Shown: positions 8,298 to 16,584 of the stretch, one piece after another
Layout of the letters: the number at the start of each line of letters is the position of its first letter
How positions within the stretch are numbered: position 1 is the stretch's first letter
Source of the DNA: Acuticoccus sp051016205
GTDB taxonomy: Bacteria > Pseudomonadota > Alphaproteobacteria > Rhizobiales > Amorphaceae
NCBI GenBank assembly: GCA_051016205.1
Contig: CP136534.1
Span: 4,340,001 to 4,404,000 of the forward strand
DNA length: 64,000 nt
Direction of reading: 5' to 3'
The notes under the pieces: model-generated
Told to the model about the DNA's origin: nothing
Database searches by the model: none
Seen by the model: the letters and a program-made list of their open reading frames with translations, nothing else
Program-made: the position numbers and the translations under genes

Positions 8298-8520
8298 CGC
8301 AACGAGGCTACAGGGCTATGACGTCCTTCTTCCAGGCGATCTCGGCCTACTGGCTCTGGGCGCGGATTGGCTCCCAGAAGGCGAACCCTTCGTAGAAGAG
8401 GCTGCGCGGCTTGGGTGGTGCGGCTTGATCGACACTTGTGCCGATCGGTGCGCTTGATCGACACTACCGCCGATCACCATCAACCGCCAGGGGGCCGTAG
8501 TGGCCTATCTGTGCTCAGGC

Positions 8521-8749
8521 GCCCTCGTTATCGAAACCATCAGCGACCTCATCGACCACGGCTACAGCCCTCACTGGCCACTGTCTGGCCTGCTCTCGAT
8601 CCGCCAAAGTGGACCTTGAGGCCATGGCAGTAAAGCTCGGCCGTGATCGTACCTACATTGGCGGCCTGCCCCTACGGTGCCGGGTGTGCGGCACCCGCGA
8701 CGTCAAGCGCACGATCGATCCAAACATGGGGATGCGGCGGCGGTCCTAG
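8521..8749 (+). pseudogene. decayed zinc-ribbon gene, copy B
   Basis: Encodes a small protein reading TISDLIDHGY, then a CLAC pair, LGRDRTYIGGLPLRC, and a CRVCGTRDV pair before a stop at 8747-8749. One extra base near 8575 shifts the frame between the two halves, so the gene is broken. The same protein recurs in degraded form at 20270, 21135, 22860 and 26683. The two Cys pairs suggest a zinc ribbon; function unknown. Confidence 0.6.
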
Positions 8750-8885
8750 GGGGCTTGACCGTGGACCAATGCAGAACCCCTCGCGTTGGGGAACCGTTTG
8801 GGAACCGTTTCGCGGGTCTATAAGGGGAACGTGGCGTCTTCTGGCGTCACAAAACGCCGCAGAAACCCTGAATTTCTGCGAAGTC

Positions 8886-8937
8886 GACCTCGTTCGGGAC
8901 GAGGGGGTCGGAGGTTCGAATCCTCCCACTCCGACCA
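8886..8937 (+). tRNA. 3' fragment of tRNA-Pro(CGG): attachment-site scar
   Basis: The sequence has an anticodon arm with a TTCGGGA loop (anticodon CGG), the variable region, a T-arm around TTCGAAT and an acceptor end CTCCGACCA. The D-arm and 5' acceptor strand are absent upstream, so this is not a complete tRNA gene. It lies 25 bases from the integrase gene, as expected when an element integrates into a tRNA 3' end and carries or leaves the identical att segment. Confidence 0.7.
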
Positions 8938-8962
8938 ATGAAATCAATCACTTAGACTGCGT

Positions 8963-10015
8963 TTACGAGGTGCTCCCCCGGTTCATTTGAACACGCACCA
9001 GCCCAATCTGGAGGTGCGAGGCCGCATCTGCCAGGTGATCAGGCTGGAATCGCGCATAAACACGCTCCGTCAATCGGGAGTCTGTGTGCCCTAAAAACTG
9101 AGCAATCTGAGCCATTGAAACCCCTCCCTCTGCCATCCAAACCGCAGCGGTGTGGCGCAGGCTGTGGGCAGTCACATCCTCCAACTTTGCGCGCCTCACC
9201 GCAGCATTGTAGCCTGTCTTGATGCTCTTCACGCGCTGGCCGCCGTGCTCGATCACATGGTCGCAGGTGCGCCCGGCAAATGCCTCAGAAAGCGCCGCTC
9301 GCAGCTCATCGTTCATCGGAACGGTGGCCCGGCCTTTTCGGCGCTCATGGCCAGGCGTGGCAAGTTTGATCTGACCTCGAAAGAAGTCCACCCGATCCCA
9401 CGTCAAATCTAAAATGGCCGCGGATCGAGCGCCGGTGCCGACGAGGAGGATCACATACAAGCGCACGTGCGGCATAACGCAAGAATCGATCAGCGCACGA
9501 ACCTCTTCACGGCTCAGATGTCGTTCCCGGGGTGCTGGCTTAGACGGCCGCGGAATGAACGGCGCACGGTCAATCAGCTCCCGCTTTACCGCCCACGAGA
9601 GGACGCCACGAAGATGGCCCAGCTCTGTCCACAGGGTGCCGTCATTTACACCCTTGGTACGGCGTTTCTTGATGTGCCCTTCGACGACCTTCAGGGTTAT
9701 CTGCGACGGGTAGAGGTGACCGAAGGAGTCCGCCATCACAGCCCATTCCCACCGCATGGCTTTGGCAATCGGTCGTCCGTCGTAGTCTTCGCAGTAGGCG
9801 GCCCAGAGCGCCTCGATCGTGGTGTCAGCGGGCAGTCTCTCCTGCCACCGCAAGACCTCTAGCTGTTGCTGTGCCTCAGCTTTGTCGGTGGTGCGCAGAG
9901 CCTTACGTCGCGGACGACCGTCCTCTCGCCAGTAGGCGCACCATCTCCCGCGGTAGAGCTTGAGTTGATAGTCGGGCACTCGTATGCTTCCACGGCCTGC
10001 AGGGTGATCCGCCAT
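8963..10015 (-). CDS. tyrosine recombinase/integrase
   Basis: A 350-residue phage-type integrase. An N-terminal arm-binding region (DYQLKLYRGRWCAYWRE) and SAM-like core-binding domain precede the catalytic domain (about 165-335). Visible catalytic residues are Arg in GTGARSAAIL, the HSLRHT box, His in LGHTD and Tyr in RVYARF. It sits beside the tRNA-Pro fragment, so the tRNA 3' end is the probable target. The start overlaps the upstream excisionase-like gene by about 150 bases, an unusually long overlap; a later start is possible, though the N-terminus looks genuine. Confidence 0.9.
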   Translation of the reverse strand: MADHPAGRGSIRVPDYQLKLYRGRWCAYWREDGRPRRKALRTTDKAEAQQQLEVLRWQERLPADTTIEALWAAYCEDYDGRPIAKAMRWEWAVMADSFGHLYPSQITLKVVEGHIKKRRTKGVNDGTLWTELGHLRGVLSWAVKRELIDRAPFIPRPSKPAPRERHLSREEVRALIDSCVMPHVRLYVILLVGTGARSAAILDLTWDRVDFFRGQIKLATPGHERRKGRATVPMNDELRAALSEAFAGRTCDHVIEHGGQRVKSIKTGYNAAVRRAKLEDVTAHSLRHTAAVWMAEGGVSMAQIAQFLGHTDSRLTERVYARFQPDHLADAASHLQIGLVRVQMNRGSTS

Positions 10016-10149
10016 AGCTTGCCGCCGGTCTTGAAGCCCTGCAACTCCCCAGACTTGAGCATGCGGCGAACGGTGTCCTCAGACACCTGCCATCGGCGCG
10101 CAACGTCACCCGGGCGGAGAACGGGTGGCATCGCATTTAGTCCATTCAT
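9859..10149 (-). CDS. excisionase-like MerR/HTH_17 DNA-binding protein
   Basis: A 96-residue protein. Residues 10-55 form an HTH_17-type winged helix (LRPGDVARRWQVSEDTVRRM, then KTGGKLWRIT), the fold of excisionases and directionality factors. The following tail is low in recognisable structure and overlaps the integrase start in another frame. Its place directly upstream of the integrase supports a role in excision control. A start six codons later is possible. Confidence 0.65.
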   Translation of the reverse strand: MNGLNAMPPVLRPGDVARRWQVSEDTVRRMLKSGELQGFKTGGKLWRITLQAVEAYECPTINSSSTAGDGAPTGERTVVRDVRLCAPPTKLRHSNS

Positions 10150-10158
10150 CAGCGCAAC

Positions 10159-10371
10159 CTATCCAACGCCTACCAGCGCCACCCGCATTGGCGCCTTCTT
10201 GATGCGCGCCAGGTGAACACCATCACTCGGCCGGGCTCCTGAAACAGTCGAGCCGAGACAAATGCCGACGTCCGCGCTGCACTTTTCACCGTGCGGTGCG
10301 TGGCAGACTGGGCACTCGCCCCATGTTGATCGCTCTTCCCAGGTGGCGTCGCGAGCTTGCTCTTTTTCCAT
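10159..10371 (-). CDS. small phage zinc-finger protein
   Basis: A 70-residue protein with a CPVCHAPHGEKC cluster followed by C and H residues (GICLGS, GVHLARIKK). This resembles the short phage-encoded zinc-binding proteins found near excisionase and early genes. The start at MEKEQ was chosen over an upstream in-frame Met because it gives a compact protein. It shares orientation with the integrase and is probably an early-region gene. The function is unknown. Confidence 0.5.
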   Translation of the reverse strand: MEKEQARDATWEERSTWGECPVCHAPHGEKCSADVGICLGSTVSGARPSDGVHLARIKKAPMRVALVGVG

Positions 10372-10387
10372 CAGCGCCAATCCTCTT

Positions 10388-10657
10388 CTAAAGCGACATG
10401 CTCTTGCAGAGTTCAAGCGCTTGCTCTTCTGAGAATCCGGCTTCCACATGCGCGTCAAAGCTCGCCTTCCGGACTGCGGCGACTTGCTCGGATAACTCGG
10501 CGAACATCGGAAGTTGACGTTTCACCTGCTCAATGTTGGCACGAAGATCATCCTCAGCACCTGGAATAACAGTGAACTCTTTAGGCATTCGAATTTGCTC
10601 CTTCTTCATAATTCGACGCACCTGCCTCGTTAGACCTGGATGTCTCTCATACGTCAT
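10388..10657 (-). CDS. hypothetical phage-region protein
   Basis: An 89-residue, charged, predicted helical protein starting MTYERHPGL, with a strong GAGGAG ribosome site just upstream. No family recognised. It lies between the zinc-finger gene and the SNase-like chimera, all on the minus strand, consistent with an early module of an integrated element. Confidence 0.45.
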   Translation of the reverse strand: MTYERHPGLTRQVRRIMKKEQIRMPKEFTVIPGAEDDLRANIEQVKRQLPMFAELSEQVAAVRKASFDAHVEAGFSEEQALELCKSMSL

Positions 10658-10706
10658 CGCTTCTCCTCACTATTGTCTGCCCGCATGTCGTCAACGTAGA
10701 CGGCCA

Positions 10707-10958
10707 TCAGCACCAAGCCTCCCTCTTCCCCTTCCACTCCCTCACCACACCGGCGCGGACCAAGGCCCGACCCACGTCCTGCCCATCCACCAACACATCG
10801 GCGATGATCCGGCCGTAGTCGAGGCGATCGCCGAGTAGATCGCGGCTGTAGTGGGTCTCGTGGTGGCGGAACCATTCCGGGCCTGGTGAGAAAGCGGCAC
10901 GGCGTTCTGCACGGCGTTCCTTCCGCGCTCGCTTCAGCTCGTTGAACATCTCGCCCAT
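10707..10958 (-). pseudogene. chimeric phage ORF with nuclease-like C-terminus
   Basis: An 83-residue ORF whose parts look like different phage proteins. The N-terminal half (MGEMFNELKRARKERR, then HYSRDLLGDRLDYG) resembles a common small phage protein. The C-terminal half (VDGQDVGRALVRAGVVREW) resembles the end of staphylococcal-nuclease-type proteins. The join at about LDYG suggests an internal deletion that fused two genes. It is probably nonfunctional, though the frame is open. Confidence 0.4.
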
Positions 10959-10959
10959 G

Positions 10960-11290
10960 TCAGAAGTCACAGCTGTTCCTCCGCTCCACCCCTCCACCAA
11001 CCTTCGCTTTGAAGGGGCCGTCCCTGGAGGTCGGAAACCTCGACCGTTTGTGCCGCAAACCAAGACGCTTCTCCCGCACCCTGGTGGTCTTCGCGACCAT
11101 CGGTTTGTCGTACTTGTCGGTCTTCCAGTCGTGGCACTTGATGCAGACGGCCGCGCCGTTCTCCAGCGTCGGAGGGCCACCGCACCCATCTGGATTCAGG
11201 CGCTCAAAGCGCACGCCATAGGCCAAACTGGTCTGGCAACGCTTCCCTTTGCGCAGGCCAAACAGTGGACCTTCGCCACGTTGTTGAACG
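10960..11290 (-). pseudogene. truncated phage HNH endonuclease
   Basis: The reverse strand encodes a plausible HNH C-terminal half: LNPDGCGGPPTLENG followed by AVCIKCHDWKTDK, matching the family pattern D-G-G-x-P-T-L-E-N-G...C-x-x-C-H. The expected N-terminal Cys pair and the first catalytic His region are missing or out of frame (a CLAC pair appears in another frame near 11265). I read it as a truncated, frameshifted HNH gene of the packaging region. Confidence 0.45.
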
Positions 11291-11299
11291 TCAGCCTGC

Positions 11300-11496
11300 C
11301 AACTGGTCGGCGATGACCGACGAGAAGCTGCTGGCCATCTTGGGAAACGCGCTGTCGGAGGATGGCGAGACATCGCCATCACCCTCTGCATCCTCACCGG
11401 ATGGTCCCGAGACGACGTCTGGCGACTGACGCCTGAAGACGCACTGGCCGACCTCGAAGCGGCCACGAAAATCCGCGCAGATATGAACCGAGGCTG
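11300..11496 (+). pseudogene. phage tail-assembly remnant
   Basis: A short plus-strand reading frame ends at TGA 11494-11496 with GWSRDDVWRLTPEDALADLE, a pattern seen in small tail-assembly proteins encoded before tape-measure genes. The upstream portion is in another frame and no start is convincing. Its position just before the tape-measure fragment supports the reading. Confidence 0.3.
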
Positions 11497-11498
11497 AC

Positions 11499-12044
11499 AT
11501 GGCGACTTTGCAGTCCAAACTTGTCATGTCGGTCAGCGACAAGATGACCGGCCGCCTCGCCAAGATGTCGGGGGCACTGTCGCGGTTCCAGGCGAAGAAC
11601 CGGGCCATCGCGGGATCGTTCTTCCCAGGGGGCAATCTGCGCACCCTGGTGGGCGCTGTGGCCAGCTATCAGGCCATCACCGGATCGATCCGCGGGACCG
11701 TCGGTGCGGCCATGGGCTTTGAGTCCGCCATGGCCGACGTCAAGAAGGTGGTTTCCGCCTCGCCGCGGGAGTTCAAAGGTCTGGAAAGGTCCGTCCTCGG
11801 CCTCTCCAAGCGCCTTCCTGTTGCGGCATCTGGTCTTGCCGACATCATGGCCAATGCCGGTCAGTCGGGCATCGCCACAAAGAACCTGACGGCCTTCACC
11901 GAGTTGACGGCCAAGTCGGCTGTCGCCTTCGGGATGTCTACCGCGCAGATCGCAGATATCTTCCCCAAACTGAAGAACGTCTTCGAGCTCGACATTGCCG
12001 GCCTGCGCGGTTTACCTCTTACCTCAACATCACCGAAGACGTGA
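11499..12044 (+). pseudogene. truncated phage tail tape-measure protein
   Basis: A 181-residue N-terminal fragment of a tape-measure protein. It contains a coiled start, a hydrophobic Gly/Ala segment (GAVASYQAITGS) and the characteristic tail-tape region (AAMGFESAMADVKKVV, LAAIMAN-like LADIMANAG, ELTAKSAVAFGMS). Full-length tape-measure proteins are usually over 600 residues. After about residue 168 the sequence jumps into an unrelated gene end, so a large deletion removed the rest. Confidence 0.6.
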
Positions 12045-12133
12045 CCGTTTACGACGGCGAGGTGATCCCCTGTGCCGTAAAGCGCGTCTTCGCCACCGGC
12101 ACCACCGCCACAGGAATCAGGGCCTACGTTTGA
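12003..12133 (+). pseudogene. 3' end of another phage structural gene
   Basis: In a frame different from the tape-measure fragment, the sequence reads RFTSYLNITEDVTVYDG, then CAVKRVFATGTTATG, ending at TGA 12131-12133. It has no start of its own. It represents the C-terminal end of a phage tail or baseplate protein joined by deletion to the tape-measure fragment. Its stop overlaps the ATG of the next gene as TGATG. Confidence 0.35.
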
Positions 12134-13063
12134 TGGTAGCTTGGCTCGGCATTGGACTGGGCCTTGACCAAGCCTGGGGGCTTGGTCCGCTTGTCCCAAA
12201 GAGTCCTGAAGCCGCCGTTGCCGCCCTCGGCCCAAGGGCGATCTTGGACCCATCCGACACCACCTCGATGAGAGTGGGGCGCGACGGCACCGGCAATGCG
12301 CCAGCGGCGGATGCCAATGTGGGCCTCATTCTTGACAAGTCAGAGATGGCCGGCGCCACCGCGGCAGATTTCATCGCAGAGCAGACTGAGGGTGTGCCCA
12401 GCACGGTCTTTACCTATTGGTCGGACCCAACCGAGCCGGATGGCTGGGCCAAGACAGGGACCCACAACGCACAGAACTTTGTTGAGCAGAGTGGCGGTCT
12501 TCGCCTGGTCGGTGACGGCACGGCTGTGGGGTTGCGGCTGCCGGCGTCGCTGTCGGCCGGTGCCTGGTATCGGTACGAGATCGACGTGACGATCACCTCT
12601 GGCAGCGTCGAGGTGGAACAACGAAGCGACGTCGCCAGCCTGACCACGGAGCGCACCATCAGCGCGACGGGAACCGTGGAGGGTTTTATCTACGGCGCCG
12701 GCACCGCCACCAGCCTGGGTCTATCGCTTTCGGTCGCAAGCGACGTGACCGTCAACTCACTGTCCCTGAAGGCCGTCCCTGGTCGCCACTTCGTCGCGTT
12801 GAGCGACGCCCTTCGCCCCACACTCCGGACGGGCGCCGGCCTCCAGTACCTGGAGATCGCAACCGACCATGGCATGGCGACCGAGGGTGATGAGACAGTC
12901 GACGCGGGGTTCTTCACCTGCGTCGAGCTACGCTATCCGGTTTACGACGGCCCAGGCAGCCCAGAGAGGGTGTTCGGCATATCCAACTCGGTGAAGTCAC
13001 ATCGCCAGTATGAACCGCACCGGGTCTGCCGGAGGCTCCAACTCCTGAGTAGGATGGAGCCTT

Positions 13064-13390
13064 ATGAGCAAGACGACGAACAAATATTCGCCTGAGGTGC
13101 GCGAGCGCGCGGTGCGGCTGGTTTTGGACAATGAGCACCAGCACGTGTCCCGCTGGGCGGCGATCTTGTCGATCTCCTCGAAGGTCGGCTGCGCGGCGCA
13201 GACGCTGAACGAGTGGGTCAAGAAGGCCGAGATCAACAGCGGCAGGCGGCCCGGTGTGCCGAACGAGATGGCCGAGAAGATGAAGGCGCTGGAGCGGGAG
13301 AACCGCGAGTTGCGCCAGGCGAACGAGATCCTGCGCAAAGCATCGGCGTATTTCGCCCAGGCGGAGCTCGACCGCCGGTCGAAGACATGA
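13064..13390 (+). CDS. IS3-family transposase OrfA
   Basis: A 108-residue HTH protein of the transposase_8 type: KYSPEVRERAVRLVLDN followed by a recognition-helix region (CAAQTLNEWVKKAE) and a Leu-zipper (MKALERENRELRQANEILRK). An AGTAGGATGGAG ribosome-site region precedes the ATG. Its stop overlaps the ATG of OrfB (ATGA at 13387-13390), and a frameshift fusion is the normal active product. Confidence 0.9.
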   Translation: MSKTTNKYSPEVRERAVRLVLDNEHQHVSRWAAILSISSKVGCAAQTLNEWVKKAEINSGRRPGVPNEMAEKMKALERENRELRQANEILRKASAYFAQAELDRRSKT

Positions 13391-14292
13391 TCGCCTTCAT
13401 CGACGATCACCGGGCCGAGCACGGGGTCGAGCCGATCTGCAAGGTGCTGCCGATCGCCCCGTCCACCTACCACGATCATGTGATGAAGCGGGCCGATCCG
13501 ACGCGCCGCTCACCGCGGGCGCGCCGCGATGCCGAACTGCGGCCTAAGATCAGGCGCGTGTTCGACGCCAACTTCCAAGTCTACGGGGTGCGCAAAGTCT
13601 GGCGGCAGATGCGTCGAGAAGGCTTCCAAGTCGCGCGCTGCACCGTCGCCAGGCTGATGAAGGAGATGGGGATCGAAGGCATTGTCCGGGGTAAACGGGT
13701 TCGAACGACGATTCCCAACAAGGCCGCGCCATGCCCGCTCGACCGGGTCAACCGCCAGTTCCGGGTGCCCGCTCCGAACATGCTTTGGGTGAGCGACTTC
13801 ACCTACGTCGCGACGTGGCAGGGCTTCGTCTATGTCGCGTTCGTCATCGACGCATACGCCCGCCGCATCGTCGGCTGGCGGGCCAGTCGGACCGCCCATG
13901 CCGGCTTCGTCCTCGATGCCCTGGAGCAGGCCGTTCACCAGCGTCGGCCGGCAAAAGGAAAAGGCCTGGTGCATCATTCCGACAGGGGGTCGCAATATCT
14001 TGCGATTCGCTACACTGAGCGCTTGGCCGAGGCAGGCATCGAGCCTTCAGTCGGCAGCGTCGGCGACAGCTACGACAACGCACTGGCGGAGACGATCAAC
14101 GGCCTCTTCAAAGCGGAGGTCGTCCACCGGCGCGGACCATGGCGCAGCTTCGAGGCCATTGAGTACGCCACCCTCGAATGGGTCGACTGGTTCAACAACC
14201 GTCGCATTCTCGAGCCCATCGGGAGCATCCCGCCTGCCGAGGCGGAAGCCAACTACTACGCAGCTCTGGAAATGCATCGGGTGGCCGCGTAG
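13387..14292 (+). CDS. IS3-family transposase OrfB (DDE)
   Basis: A 301-residue catalytic subunit. An HTH_21 region (VYGVRKVWRQMRREGF) is followed by the rve core, with DDE residues in VSDFTYVATW, HHSDRGSQY and NALAETINGLFKAE. The C-terminus WFNNRRILEPIGSIPPAEAE is typical of IS3-group enzymes. No internal stops, so the element may be active. Confidence 0.92.
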   Translation: MIAFIDDHRAEHGVEPICKVLPIAPSTYHDHVMKRADPTRRSPRARRDAELRPKIRRVFDANFQVYGVRKVWRQMRREGFQVARCTVARLMKEMGIEGIVRGKRVRTTIPNKAAPCPLDRVNRQFRVPAPNMLWVSDFTYVATWQGFVYVAFVIDAYARRIVGWRASRTAHAGFVLDALEQAVHQRRPAKGKGLVHHSDRGSQYLAIRYTERLAEAGIEPSVGSVGDSYDNALAETINGLFKAEVVHRRGPWRSFEAIEYATLEWVDWFNNRRILEPIGSIPPAEAEANYYAALEMHRVAA

Positions 14293-14691
14293 CTAAGACA
14301 AATCGGCCTCCGGGATTTCCGGTACAGTTCAGTACGTCAGCATGAGGACCACTGGATCGAACCGTATTCAGACCGACGGCAGAATCGGCGGCGGTACCAT
14401 CTACAATGTCAACTCCGGCTTTACCATCAACTCGCCTGGGGAGATCTTCACGCTTTCAGGCGGTCACGACGGATCGACCACGCTCTTTGTGCGAAAGAAC
14501 TCGGAGAGTCGATTCGAGGAGTGGCGCGCAATGCGGACGATATCAAAGACCCGCCAACCACCTTCCAATACCAGGGGCGTACCATCGCGCTGTTCGAGCG
14601 GGGCCGCTCGTCCTTCGTGCTCTTCGACGACTCAGGTCATCTCGAGCAGCTAGCGCTCGGCGCCGGCATGTGGCTGGCGCCGAGCAACTGA

Positions 14692-15475
14692 CGCACTCTT
14701 CGTAGCGGATGGTTCAAACATCTCTTGGTTTGAGGGCTAACTCTCGGCCGACAATCTTGCCTATGGTCCACTGTACTCGCGTTTGCTTGGAGTCGATGCC
14801 ATCTTCTGACTCACGGTCCGCTTCCGTGAGCCAACCCTCCCGCCGCAGCCCCAACTGTTGGGCGAGGAGTTTACATGGCGACACCCGCGGCGCGGCCGTC
14901 CCCTTGGTCAAACTTCTCCGTGTCCGGGTGCCATCGGGATCGGGCCGCGAATAGCACGCGACAGGATAACCGCCACAGTCTCACCGGCCGCCTTGGATTT
15001 GGGCGATTGAGTATGCATCGCGCGCTCGGCGGCGCGTTGACAACCGCGGTGGACGTGCCATCACATCGGATATGCAATCCTTACCTTGATAGTGAGTTGA
15101 ACACTGAAGATTTCATGAAAGAGGGTCGGATATTCATCTCCTTCAAGAAAATGCCCTGTCTGATCTGCTATCGCGGCGATTGGCCAACGGTTGGCGATAG
15201 GATACCTCGATCCACAGTTAAGGAGATGGTGGCAAGGGTCGTTGAGAAGACCCCTGACCGGCACGGGCATCCCGGAAGGCCCGCTACTGACACGATAGCG
15301 GATGAAGCCACCGATGACCTCCGACACGTGATGATACCTCCGGGCCATCGCGAACGCAGGGAGCCAAGCCGTGGATCAGGCGACGCAAAAGATGGTCTTA
15401 GAGGCAATTTGCTTTGCTCACTGGGCCGCCGGTGAGGGAATCTTTCCAGTCGAGGGCAAACCCGCTATGGCGCTA
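14692..15475. other. gene-poor stretch between two IS elements
   Basis: No convincing complete gene. A GTG-initiated frame from 15371 (MDQATQKMVLEAI...) runs up to the IS5 boundary and would continue after it, so it may be a gene fragment disrupted by that IS. A segment near 14905-14950 weakly resembles the dispersed repeat seen at 28763 and 34112. Probably degraded phage or island DNA. Confidence 0.4.
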
Positions 15476-15919
15476 GGCAGTGTGGACGGATTTCGCGAGG
15501 ATGATGAAGAGGGCGAATGCTGTTAAAGCGCGATAGTCTTGCGCGGTTTTTTCACAGCGCGGGGCGATGCGTTTGAAGCGCTTGAGGTTTCCGACGGCTT
15601 GTTCGATCCGGGCGCGTGCGCGGTAGAGAGCGTTGGGAAAGTTGCTCTGAGGGGTTTTCGCGGTGCGTTTTTGCGGGATGACGGGGGCGATACCGTGGTC
15701 GCGGGCGAACTGACGGTTGGCCTTGCGATCGTCGCCTTTGTCGCAGATTACCGCCTGGGGCGCGATGTCCGGCCCAATGCTCAGAAGGATCGGAAAGTGG
15801 CGGGGATCGCTGGCCTCGCCGCCGGTGAGATCGAAGGCGATGGGATAGCCGTCAAGGTCGGTCTTCAGGTGGATCTTGGTGGAGAAGCCGCCACGGGAGC
15901 GGCCGAGCGCCTCGCCGTC
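15473..15919 (-). CDS. IS5-family transposase, second frame (DDE C-terminus)
   Basis: This frame continues the transposase after the frameshift: DGEALGRSRGGFSTKIHL, a second catalytic Asp in VICDKGDDRK, and the C-terminal Glu region (RARARIEQAVGNLKRFK). The last codons SVHTA end at a TAG that is completed by the CTAG target (15473-15475), so the stop codon is supplied by the insertion site. Confidence 0.85.
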   Translation of the reverse strand, partial: DGEALGRSRGGFSTKIHLKTDLDGYPIAFDLTGGEASDPRHFPILLSIGPDIAPQAVICDKGDDRKANRQFARDHGIAPVIPQKRTAKTPQSNFPNALYRARARIEQAVGNLKRFKRIAPRCEKTAQDYRALTAFALFIILAKSVHTA

Positions 15920-16326
15920 TTACCCCCTTTGGCGCCGGCGGCCGACACGTGGGCCCGCGCGATGGTGCTGTCCAGCATTTGGACCAGATGAGCCCGTCCG
16001 CTGGTCGCGGCGAGATGATCGAACATGGCCTCGAACACGCCGGCCTTGCCAAAGCGTGAAAAGCGTGTCCACACGGTATTCCACGGGCCGAATTCGGCCG
16101 GCAAGGCCCGCCAAGAGATGTTATTCACCGTGAAATAGAGCACCGCTTCAAGGAACTTGCGGTCGTCGCGTCCTTTGTCGCCGCGTCTGGACCGTGCGGC
16201 CCGAAACGCCGTCACCAGCACGTCCCAATCCGCTTCGCTCATGCGTGTCAGCATCGTCGACCCTCCAAATCGACGTCACTGCTTCCAGCCAAATCCCTAA
16301 AATTCGATCAATCCGTCCACACTGCC
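15476..16326 (-). mobile_element. IS5-family insertion sequence, IS427-like group
   Basis: An 851-bp element with terminal inverted repeats GGCAGTGTGGACGGATT at both ends and a TA target duplication within CTAG (15474-15475, 16327-16328). Two overlapping reading frames on the minus strand require a programmed frameshift. No internal decay is visible, so the element may be functional. Confidence 0.9.
15865..16254 (-). CDS. IS5-family transposase, first frame
   Basis: N-terminal 129 codons of an IS427-type transposase: a DUF4096-like DNA-binding region (KFLEAVLYFTVNNISWRALP, then GPWNTVWTRFSRF) and the first catalytic Asp in VQMLDSTIARAH. After AKGGK the useful frame shifts: a CAAAGGGGGTAAG run near 15920-15930 is the usual slip site of this group. 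The last residues listed in this frame are therefore not in the active fusion. Confidence 0.85.
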   Translation of the reverse strand: MLTRMSEADWDVLVTAFRAARSRRGDKGRDDRKFLEAVLYFTVNNISWRALPAEFGPWNTVWTRFSRFGKAGVFEAMFDHLAATSGRAHLVQMLDSTIARAHVSAAGAKGGKTARRSAAPVAASPPRST

Positions 16327-16584
16327 TAGAGGTGTTTTTGTTCCGATGGGGCCAGCAGACGGGCTTCGATGGCACATCTACGTGCAGCACTTCCTCAACA
16401 AGGCGGAGCCCCCCCTCGGCGGTAGAGTGCAACCGAGGCGGGAGCGAACGCGCACCACCAGCGTTCGCCGCACCAACACAAACGCAGTTTGGCCGAATGC
16501 CGAACTCAGTCCTCCAGCAAATGCCCCTGGCGAAATTGGCTGCCGGTCGTCACACTGACCCGGCCATGGGGACGGGATGATCAA

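Larger units (their letters stand above)
13011..14331 (+). mobile_element. IS3-family insertion sequence with 3-bp target duplication
   Basis: A 1321-bp element with 26-bp imperfect terminal inverted repeats starting TGAAC and ending CGGAGGC. A clean GTA target duplication is present (13008-13010 and 14332-14334). OrfA and OrfB overlap at ATGA and run on the plus strand. The insertion is recent enough that excision in silico restores the host reading frame. A lone end of a related element lies at 21090-21115. Confidence 0.9.
12133..14691 (+). pseudogene. phage tail/virion protein split by an IS3 element
   Basis: The first half (12133-13010) encodes about 290 residues rich in Thr, Ser and Gly with beta-sandwich character, typical of late tail or appendage proteins. 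It is interrupted by the IS at 13011-14331. Removing the IS and one GTA duplication rejoins the frame as SHRQYVSMRTTGSNR. The second half runs to about 14515, then needs one frameshift to continue as DPPTTFQYQGRTIALF and end LGAGMWLAPSN at 14691. So it is broken twice: by the IS and by a frameshift. Confidence 0.55.

Noticed and set aside
8672..8947. Minus-strand frame with LVGVGGFEPPTPSSR
   Set aside because: This phrase is the reverse translation of a tRNA 3' end and is a known source of spurious proteins; it overlaps the tRNA-Pro fragment.
16148..16432. Short minus-strand frame across the right end of the IS5 element
   Set aside because: It crosses the element boundary and has no motif or ribosome site.
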